Below are positions 5,428 through 12,500 of a DNA stretch of 12,500 nt, in pieces. The DNA is from Monoplex corrugatus (Eukaryota; Mollusca; Gastropoda; Littorinimorpha; Ranellidae). Made by a program: the position numbers and the translations under genes. The notes below the pieces were generated by a model, which saw only the letters and a list, made by a program, of their open reading frames with translations, was not told the origin of the DNA and ran no database searches. Positions within the stretch are counted from its first letter, which is position 1. Every line of letters starts with the position of its first letter. The stretch is from the NCBI GenBank assembly GCA_030674185.1, contig JAPXFY010004811.1, positions 1 to 12,500 on the forward strand, read 5' to 3'.

Positions 5428-8170
5428 TGTAACAGAGTGCCTTGCTCTGTTACGATCTTTCCCCATTTACCTACAACGCTCAAAGGCAACACCGTGTAGC
5501 GTGCTTGCCTAGATCAAAAACGCCTTGCGTTCTCTTGGTCAAATTGTACTATTATCTCACAGCCTCTGCCTACCCATAGCTATGCATTGAACAATTCCAA
5601 GGATCTAGCCAGTACATGACGATTGTAGATAACACACTGCTAAACAATTAGCAGATCTACAATGTGTACATGTACTCTAAAGCGGCCTACGACAAGATTT
5701 TGTCGTCATCTCCAGTCAGTATTACGTGGTAGTTTTACAGAACGTAGAGGGGGGGCCGTCACTAATGTATGCATGCTGCCTTCAGCATTATAGAACAATC
5801 GCCGTGTAATTGCCGGCGGGAACACTCAGACAATGACCGCAGGGCGCGTCTGTCTCAACCGCCTTAGGTATTTGTGGCTCGATAGCGAGGACATACCCAC
5901 TCGCGAAACTGCCGGACAATGACCAGCGTTTCACTTGTGTGTACTGACGCGCTGCGTTAAAACTACACACTAAGTGTTGACTTATTAATTAGGTGAGAAC
6001 AACCAATCAGACCTTGGCATCTGGTTGATTGATTAATTTGGTGAGAACAACCAATCAGACCTTGCCATCTGAAAGGTTTGAGATTTGAAAATATGACCAT
6101 CATGCTCTGTTCCCAGAGTACAAATTAACAAGGCGCATCATAGCGTGTGCTTTTCCACCGCCACTCTCAGTATTACCAGAGGTGCCCTTTCCTGCCACCA
6201 CTCTTGATCTCACAGCAGGTGATCATCTTCACGGCATTACTGTAGTAAGTTCTGGATTTTTATCACTTTATTATTCATTGTCATTTGCAGTAAGCTTAGG
6301 GACTTTAATGTCTCTTATTTCTTTAGATTCTATCTCGAGTCTATTGAGTACCGCGTTTGATTTGCAGAATTCACACAGCGAGAAAGTACGTTTTGATCTA
6401 AACGATGTGCTATCTCACAAGATCTGTAGCACTTAGCGTGGCGGCCACCATTGTAAAGATGGGACTGAGGTTTAAATGTAATAACCACTATAGATTTAGC
6501 CCCTATTTTCATGTGGCTATTGTAGGACTATGGACAACCATATTCTGCCAAAAGCCAAGATACAAGGCATTGTGCAGAGGAAGAGTATTTTATACCTGAC
6601 AAGGTTGTATTTTTACATACTGACATGATGACTGATGAAACACGTGCTCAGCTAATTGATCTGTTTAGTGTATCCCTTAGCTGATCAGCACCACTGATAA
6701 TCATGTATAGAGTGTTGTTTTGATGACATGGTTTAATAGTAATATGCTATACTATTTTGTTATCATTGTCTCTAGCACTTGATCTAGAATTATACTTAAT
6801 CACAGAGATAATGGGTAATAGATTACTCAAGTGTGTTGTTCTCTCAACACTGCTGACTGCTATTTGATTAGGTGCTGTTTGTGATAACATAGTTCTCATT
6901 GTCAAATAGGCCTACTATGTCATCACCACTGAATATTAACTGTCTGAAAGCTACCAAGATGCAATGCATTATTGTGCACTATTTTATACTTGATAATGTT
7001 GTATGTGTGTACATAATGGTAGTTGATGAAACATGTGCTCAGCGAATTGATCCAATTGTATCCCTTGTCTGCTCAGCACCACTGCTAATCATTATTAATA
7101 TAGAATGTTGCTTTGATGACATAGCTTAACTAGTAATATGCTATGCTATTTTGTCATCACTATCTCTAGCACTAGACATAGAATTACACATAACTACATG
7201 GAGCAAATATTTAATGGATGACTCAAGTGTGTTGACTGCTATTCGATAAGGTAGACCCAATGTTTGTGATGACAGTTCACACAGTCAAATACTATGTCTG
7301 TCATCACTACAGAATATTAACTGTCAAATAGCTGCCCACTCAGATGTTATGTAATAATGTTACAACTAACTCAGCCCATGGCGGCCGAACAGCTTAATAT
7401 GACTGTGCATTATTTTGCCAGTACATTATTGAAAGTCTACTCTATGCTAAGGCTATCGAACAAGCAGTATGGTAGTTTACCCTCAACTTATCAAAGGGTT
7501 ACTCAATGTTTTGTCATCAATTAATTGTTCCATGTTTACAAGTGCTAGTGTTTTAGAGCGTAAATATCGACACCACATATTTTGGTATACTATAATGTAG
7601 TAGTTCTTTACACAACATTTTGTTATCAATTATTTGTTGCATGTTCACAAATGCTAGTGCTTTTGTTTGTAAATGTAGACATCTTCTGTTAGAATGTAGT
7701 AGTTCACTCTTGTATATTGACATTGTTATTTCACAAAATGTGTACTTTGTCATTGTATTTATGAAACCTATTTTGTGTCTTACAGGCACTGTCTTCTTTG
7801 ACGTCGTCTTCTTTGATGTCTTCTTTGGCGTCTTCCTTCCTGTCTTCTTCTTCGTATTCTTTTGTCTCCTTCCATGTCCCAGTACGGTCCTTTTCCCTTA
7901 TTGTTATTTTCCCATTTTCCCTGTTTTCCTTCCCTACCTATCCTCATCAAGAGATAATAAAGAGTCAAGTAACACAACGAGGACTTCGTCTTTTGATTGA
8001 GAGACTTCCCTTTCTGCTCTGGATTCAAAGGACCACCACAGCAATCATCACCAAACCCCTTAACCCACTCATCCATCCCAAGAGGGCTGCAAATATCACC
8101 AACATCATCATCACCCTCATCACCTTACCCCCCCCCCCCCCCCCCCCCCTTAACCACGCGACCTATCACA
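5428..8170 (+). repeat. 3' long terminal repeat (2,743 bp)
   Basis: This is the second copy of the 5' LTR, identical by eye over about 6000-8095. It carries the same hairpins (5429-5453, 5622-5663, 5689-5706), CCAAT repeats (5985-6080), internal duplications (about 6600-7337 and 7505-7714) and AATAAA (7956-7961). It differs near its end by an added ATC/CCT segment, a 22-C tract (8128-8149) and GACC in place of GCTC before TATCACA. In the 3' position it would provide the transcript end. Confidence 0.93.
8128..8149. repeat. 22-base C-tract near 3' LTR end
   Basis: An uninterrupted run of 22 C follows CACCTTA. The 5' LTR has 10. Such runs expand by slippage, and the count may also be affected by sequencing or assembly error. 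Confidence 0.9.
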
Positions 8171-8174
8171 CATA
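8171..8174. repeat. Right target-site duplication (CATA)
   Basis: CATA directly follows the TCACA end of the 3' LTR and matches 391-394. The LINE sequence resumes here with GAACCAATATTGTTGTA. Confidence 0.85.
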
Positions 8175-8583
8175 GAACCAATATTGTTGTACAGCTGCAA
8201 GGCGTGGACAGTCAACAAACAAAGCCAGAACAAGATTGAGGCAGCCGAGATGTGGTTTCTAAGAAGAATGTTGAGAGTTCTGTAGACAGCAAAGGAAACA
8301 AACGAGACATTCTTGATGGAGGCAGACACAAGTAGATCATTCATAAGGAAGATTAGAAAAAGACAGGCAACATGTGTAGGCCATTTTATGAGGAAAGGGG
8401 AATTGGAGCACCTTATCACAACGTGAAAGCTGGAGGGAAAGAGAGCACCGGGTAGACCCAGGGAGAAGATACTAGACGGACTCGCACAGTGTTTGAGGAC
8501 AAAGAGTGTGGAAGAGAAGCTTGAGGCAACAACTTAATAGACACAGATGGAAGTCCATAATCGCCAACGCTGACAGAGTTGAC
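8171..8583 (+). pseudogene. LINE copy A, second part: end of the reverse-transcriptase ORF
   Basis: This continues the LINE fragment interrupted at 394. Across frames it reads as the family's C-terminal region: EPILLY-like, then QNKIEAAEMWFLRRMLRVL (stop TAG near 8284), LMEADTSRSFIRKIRKRQAT, VGHFMRKGELEHLIT, and finally RWKSIIANADRVD, which corresponds to the end of these proteins. It matches 10723-10908 of copy B and extends past that copy's break. Several stops and frameshifts make it a pseudogene. The exact LINE 3' end is not clear; similarity fades near 8583. Confidence 0.85.
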
Positions 8584-9095
8584 AGAGCAGTTAAGCAAGG
8601 CGCGCAGAATTCTGATATTTCTATAGAATTACATGTTCCTACTTCCTTAAAAGAAGCTGGCAACTTGCTCGAATCAACCTCATGGTCTAGATTTTATGAA
8701 CATTTAAATGAACAGTTTGTGTCACAACAAATGATAAAACTTACCGTTTAAAAAGTATGTAAAAAATTGCAGTATTCTTCCATGTATCATTTGAGATCGA
8801 TTGTTGCTGTTCGTTTTCATATTCAGCTAAACGCGTTGAAAAAACAAAATACTGTAAAAATGTCAAGTGTATTTGTGGCGAACAGTTCACACTTTTTCAC
8901 TGCTTATTCTACATGTACTGCAAAATGCTATGTTCATTTTTACCAAAAAAATGTTTACTCAAGAAACATCTTCTGAAACTCATTTCCAAAAAGTTACATC
9001 ACACCAATCTTTATTAGTTAAAATTTTAGAATCATTAATTCACAGTTCTGTTAATGCATTACTTTAACTTTATACGATTTGTGTATTAGTGTTAC
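8584..9095. other. Unassigned A+T-rich sequence
   Basis: I recognise no gene, repeat family or RNA here. Short open frames exist (for example 8767-8976, 8867-9067), but they have no domain signature and A+T-rich composition. The first part may include the LINE 3' untranslated region. Confidence 0.4.
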
Positions 9096-9460
<365 letters not shown>

Positions 9461-9462
9461 AG

Positions 9463-10908
9463 ACCAAAAGCAACATCAAACTAAACCTTGGACTCTTAAA
9501 GACAGATGAAATGATACGTAAAAAAATTAATGTACATGTTCAAAACAAGACGTTGGTGACAGTGAGGAACAATGGACAAAATTGAGAAGTTCGATAAATA
9601 AAGTTTGTGAAGAAATCCCTAGTGCGGATAGAAAAGCAAAAATGAGCTGGATGACTAATGAAATTTTGGGCTTGATGGAGGAAAGGAGGAGGGCAAAGAG
9701 AAACGAGGAGATATACAGGAAGATAAACAAAGAAATCAGGTTTAGGTGCATTGAAGCTAAGGAAGCTTGGCTGAACACAAAATGCGAAGAGATAGAAGAC
9801 CGACACAAAATGGATCCTCAGGGTATGTACAGACGAATTGAAGAAATTGTCCACAGGAAAATACATACACATCCACTGGTTGCTTAAAATCGAAAGATGG
9901 CACGCTTATCATGGAAAAAGACAAAATACTGGACAGATGGGGAGAGTACATTAAAGACCTTTTTCAGGATGACAGAAACGAAGAACACGTTATTAAAAAG
10001 AACTTTGAAGGACCACCCATAATGAAAGATGAAGTTATAGCAGCATTGAAAAAGATGAAACAATGAAAAGCCCCGTTGACTATACCAAGGCTTTCGATCA
10101 GGTACGACATGAAGAATTGATCAACCAAATGGAGAGACCCAATGTTGATGGAAAAGATCTACGAATAATCAGGAATATGTACTGGGAACAAACAGCTGCG
10201 ATGAGAATAGAAAACAATATAAGCTCTTTCCAAAACATCAAAAGAGCAGTCAGACAGAGTTGTTTTATCACCAGATCTGTTTTCACTATACAGCGAAAAC
10301 ATCATGAGAAACCTAGAAGAAGACCCTGGATTAAAGGTTGGAGGGAAAATGATAAACAACATTCGGTACGCTGATGACACCGTGCTAATTGCATAAACTG
10401 AAAGGGACCTACAAAACCTTGTGAATATACTAGAAATAGAAAGCAAAGGTAAGGGGTTGGAACTAAACAGCAGGAAGACTGAAGTCATGGTGATCAGTAA
10501 AAACATGAAATCCCCTCATGCAAAATCACAGAAAATGGCACAGTCTTGACACAGGTTAATAAGTTTAAATACCTGGGAACGGTCATTTCATCAGACGGCA
10601 GATGCACATAGGAAAGAGCTGGCAGAATTGGCCAAGCCAAAACAGTATTCAAGAAGATGACAGGCATTACTTACCAACAAATGCCTATCAATTAACATCA
10701 GAAAGAGAGTCCTTGAATGTTATATAGAACCAATACTGTTGTACGGATGCGAGGCGTGGACAATCAGCAAGCAAAGCCAGAGCAAGATTGAGGCAGCCAA
10801 GATGTGGTTTCTCAGAAGAATGTTGAGAGTTCCATGGACAGCAAAGAAAACAAACGAAACAGTCTTGATGGAGGCATACACAAGTAGATCACTCATAAGG
10901 AAGATTAT
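9463..10908 (+). pseudogene. LINE copy B: reverse transcriptase pseudogene, truncated and internally deleted
   Basis: It begins in the linker after the endonuclease domain (LKTDEMIRKKINVHVQNK, about 9494-9548). It continues with VCEEIPSADRKAKMSWMTNE (from 9606), LMEERRRAKRNEEIYRKINK and WLNTKCEEIE (to about 9797), then in another frame IMEKDKILDRWGEY and FQDDRNEEHVIKKNFEGPP to about 10062. After a stop the reading resumes at YTKAFDQVRHEELI (about 10081), so the N-terminal fingers part of the reverse transcriptase is deleted. The palm boxes are KAFD (near 10090) and RYADDT (10364-10381). CEAWTISKQSQSKIEAAKMWFLRR follows (10749-10820). Similarity ends near 10908 in the middle of RKI. There is no endonuclease domain. 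Several frameshifts and stops (for example TAA at 10394) show that it is dead. Confidence 0.9.
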
Positions 10909-11230
10909 ACATGTATATGTTTGTTGCTGCACCTCAGCAACACAGATGGAGGATCCTGTCTTCTGTTGTGTTCCTTGAGTTCTCCTCCACCCCTCTGCCT
11001 ATGACCCATCAAACGCACTGTTTATAGTGTTGGGATCTAGTGTTGTTTTTATCAAATTAATGTCCCTTCAGCTTTGTAGGTCATAGCACACGGTTGATTC
11101 AGCAGGGTCGTGTGTTCAATCCTCAGGCCACAATATTCAGAAGAATAAGAAGTTGTTCTATTCTGTGTATAATTGTAACAGCTGTTGTTGGTATTCATTG
11201 ACAAATACACGACTCTTTCTTTTTTTACAG
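10909..11230. other. Unassigned sequence with weak pol III box similarity
   Basis: The sequence after the LINE break shows no coding frame I trust. At 11084 TAGCACACGG partly fits an A box (TRGYnnAnnnG, one mismatch). At 11114 GTTCAATCC fits the B box GWTCRAnnC exactly, with 30 nt between their starts, as in tRNA-derived SINE heads. The rest does not fold as an intact tRNA by inspection. The stretch ends in a strong splice-acceptor-like sequence (11213-11230). Confidence 0.3.
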
Positions 11231-11271
11231 ATAAGTTAAAATGATTGGGGCCTGTGCTACAATCGTTAAAG
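11231..11271 (+). other. Exon-like segment (speculative)
   Basis: A pyrimidine run ending TTTTTTTACAG (11220-11230), with a branch-like TTGAC about 30 nt upstream, precedes 41 nt. These contain AAAATGA (ATG at 11241), and then AAAG/GTAAAA fits a 5' splice site. The reading [10 protein letters not shown] would be a first coding exon in phase 1. No downstream partner exon is visible before the microsatellite, so this could be chance. Confidence 0.15.
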
Positions 11272-11278
11272 GTAAAAT

Positions 11279-11462
11279 CTCTCTATGTCTCTGTCTCTGT
11301 CTCTGTCTCTGTCTCTGTCTGTCTCTCTGTGTCTCTCTCTCTTTCTCTCTGTCTCTCTCTCTCTCTGTCTCTCTCTCTGTCTCTCTGTCTCTCTCTCTCC
11401 TCTGTCTCTCTCTCTGTCTGTCTCTCTCTCTGTCTCTCTCTCTGTCTCTCTCTCTGCCTGTC

Positions 11463-11493
<31 letters not shown>

Positions 11494-11514
11494 CTCTGTC
11501 TCTCTCTCTGTCTG

Positions 11515-11560
<46 letters not shown>
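11279..11560. repeat. (TCTCTG/TC)n microsatellite
   Basis: This is about 280 bp of CT dinucleotide with interspersed CTGT units, purest at 11521-11560. All six frames stay open through much of it (Leu/Ser/Val or Arg/Glu/Thr strings); these are repeat artefacts. Confidence 0.97.
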
Positions 11561-11563
<3 letters not shown>

Positions 11564-11692
11564 ACTTGTTCATTCACTGTTTCTCTGGCTCTCACCCTCT
11601 TTCTCTTACGTTGAACTAATGATTACGACAAGACTTTTTCAGTATGAAATGTACTAAACGCATTCATCCTTGAACTGTAATCATTTCGATTT

Positions 11693-11722
11693 ATCAATCA
11701 ATCAATCAATCAATCAATCAAT
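11693..11722. repeat. (ATCA)7 tetranucleotide microsatellite
   Basis: About 7.5 exact ATCA units. Confidence 0.95.
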
Positions 11723-11824
11723 GTTTTTTATATCATTCTCATTGTTGTCTGTCTCAGTATGATTAATTTTGCGAAGTTTCTCGTCGCTGACTTTAAAATA
11801 AGAGAAAATGATATTCTAACGTAA

Positions 11825-11837
11825 CCCCCCCCCCCCC
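11825..11837. repeat. 13-base C-tract
   Basis: A homopolymer outside the LTR element, directly upstream of LINE copy C. Confidence 0.9.
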
Positions 11838-11847
11838 TTTAAATTAC

Positions 11848-12130
11848 ATAGAATAAAAATGAAAAAATAACAAAGTTTGTCAATATAACAGTAACAGAAA
11901 TCTGAAATAAGTCTAGAGCTAAACAGTAAGAAGACTGAATTTATGGCAATCAGTGAGAGAACAAGAAATCTCCTCTTGTAAAATAACAGCAATTGGCACA
12001 ACATTGAAAGAAAAATCATTAAGAATAATATCTTGAAACAGTCATCTCACCAGACAGCAGATGCACAGTAGAAACATCCAACTAAAAATGGCCAACCTAA
12101 AATGGCATTCAAGAAAATGAAAAGTTCTTA
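11848..12130 (+). pseudogene. LINE copy C, first part (old reverse-transcriptase fragment)
   Basis: This is diverged from copies A and B but collinear with them. ELNSKKTEFMAIS is read at about 11918-11956 (compare ELNSRKTEVMVIS). The stretch equivalent to the YLGTVIS segment is near 12025-12055, CAGATGCACAGTAGAAA at about 12057, and the GQAKTAFKKM equivalent near 12087-12120. Similarity to copy B begins after the YADD box, around the tract matching 10385-10440. The higher divergence and many frame breaks indicate an older copy. Confidence 0.75.
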
Positions 12131-12421
12131 ACATCAAGATAACAAGATTTTATTCTAGCCCAGTGCACAGACACAAGGAAAATGTTTTGACTATACATAC
12201 CATCACACTCACACCCCACAACAATAAAAAAAAAAAGTATTCAAAAACAGGTAAAAAAGCTCTGATGTATAACGAAATATTTTACGAGAGTACGTTCTAT
12301 CGTGAGTTGAGAAAAAAATATCACTATAATCCAGGCCCGGAGAATTAAAACAATTTATCAGTTAATAGTAATAAAGAACAGATAAAAGACATTAAGTTCC
12401 TTCGAATAACTATCACCGAAT
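12131..12421. other. Sequence interrupting LINE copy C
   Basis: About 290 bp of A-rich DNA, including an 11-base A-run near 12227-12237, separates two LINE segments that are adjacent in copies A and B. I do not recognise it. No clear target duplication or terminal repeat is visible. Part near 12392-12415 (AAGTTCCTTCGAATAACTATC) may be a weak second match to the LINE YLGTVIS region, so some may be LINE-derived. Confidence 0.45.
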
Positions 12422-12500
12422 TTCCATAAGCCAACACTTGTCTATCAATGGACATCAGGAATAAAGTTATTCAGTGTTATGCAGAACCAATACTGTTGTA
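12422..12500 (+). pseudogene. LINE copy C, second part, running off the window
   Basis: CTATCAATGGACATCAGGAATAAAGTTATTCAGTGTTATGCAGAACCAATACTGTTGTA-type sequence corresponds to 10684-10742 of copy B (SINIRKRVLECYxEPILLY). It continues past the right edge. The LINE boundary on the left is approximate. Confidence 0.8.

Larger units (their letters stand above)
395..8170 (+). mobile_element. Gag-only (non-autonomous) Ty3/gypsy-like LTR retrotransposon with 2.7-kb LTRs
   Basis: This is a complete, 7,776-bp element. It has two direct LTRs (395-3115, 5428-8170) with TG...CA ends and 4-bp CATA duplications. A tRNA-Ser-type primer-binding site lies two bases after the 5' LTR (3118-3135), and a purine tract (5420-5427) abuts the 3' LTR. 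The 2,312-bp interior encodes Gag with a zinc knuckle, then a scrap resembling an integrase C-terminus. No protease (DTG/DSG), reverse transcriptase (YxDD) or integrase core is visible in any frame. The tail and Gag type point to Ty3/gypsy. LTR identity above 99% indicates recent transposition, so a full-length relative presumably supplies the enzymes in trans. The layout resembles plant TR-GAG elements. Confidence 0.93.
11561..11847. other. Non-coding spacer with short simple repeats
   Basis: No gene is recognised. It contains (ATCA) repeated about 7.5 times (11693-11722) and a run of 13 C (11825-11837). Confidence 0.6.

Noticed and set aside
395..5453. CRISPR-like or bacterial repeat system suggested by repeated hairpins
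   Set aside because: The repeats are two LTR copies plus internal duplications, with no regular short repeat-spacer pattern, and the context is eukaryotic.
8506..8751. 81-aa frame running from the LINE end into unknown sequence
   Set aside because: Its first half is LINE reverse-transcriptase tail and its start is GTG. The second half has no recognisable motif, so it is a chance read-through.
11241..11657. Leu/Ser and Arg/Glu repeat proteins on both strands
   Set aside because: All are readings of the (CT/CTGT)n microsatellite.

Overview
This window looks like repeat-dominated intergenic DNA from an invertebrate animal. There are no bacterial-style gene blocks and no Shine-Dalgarno-led operons. 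It holds long (CA)n, (TA)n, (CT/CTGT)n and (ATCA)n microsatellites, decayed LINE reverse-transcriptase fragments and an LTR retrotransposon. A marine lophotrochozoan such as a mollusc would fit, but that is a guess from general repeat style; no host gene is complete enough to identify the species.

The main feature is one young, structurally complete LTR retrotransposon at 395-8170 (7,776 bp, + strand). It has two almost identical and very long LTRs (395-3115 and 5428-8170, about 2.7 kb each), TG...CA termini and a 4-bp CATA target duplication. A primer-binding site matches the 3' end of an animal tRNA-Ser, and a polypurine tract abuts the 3' LTR. The internal region is only 2,312 bp. It encodes one apparently intact Gag with a CCHC zinc knuckle (3201-4472), followed by a short frameshifted remnant that resembles the extreme C-terminus of a Ty3/gypsy integrase (about 4374-4771). 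Protease, reverse transcriptase, RNase H and the integrase core are absent. The element is therefore best read as a gag-only, non-autonomous derivative whose movement would need enzymes from a full-length relative.

The LTRs are internally complex. They open with a series of perfect hairpins, carry two tandem 48-bp units each with a CCAAT box, contain a roughly 390-bp and a roughly 109-bp internal duplication, and have a TATA-like box, a CT-rich short repeat, an AATAAA signal and a C-tract near the end. Two more perfect hairpins lie just upstream of the polypurine tract, so the junction between the internal region and the 3' LTR is unusually rich in inverted repeats.

The element is nested inside an older LINE fragment (copy A: 1-394 and 8171-about 8583). 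Two further fragments of the same LINE family lie downstream in the same orientation: copy B (about 9463-10908, with an internal deletion of the reverse-transcriptase core) and copy C (about 11848-12130 and 12422-12500, older and interrupted). All are pseudogenes. Between them are A+T-rich sequence without recognisable genes, microsatellites, a weak tRNA-derived SINE-like patch (11084-11122) and a speculative 41-nt exon-like segment (11231-11271).
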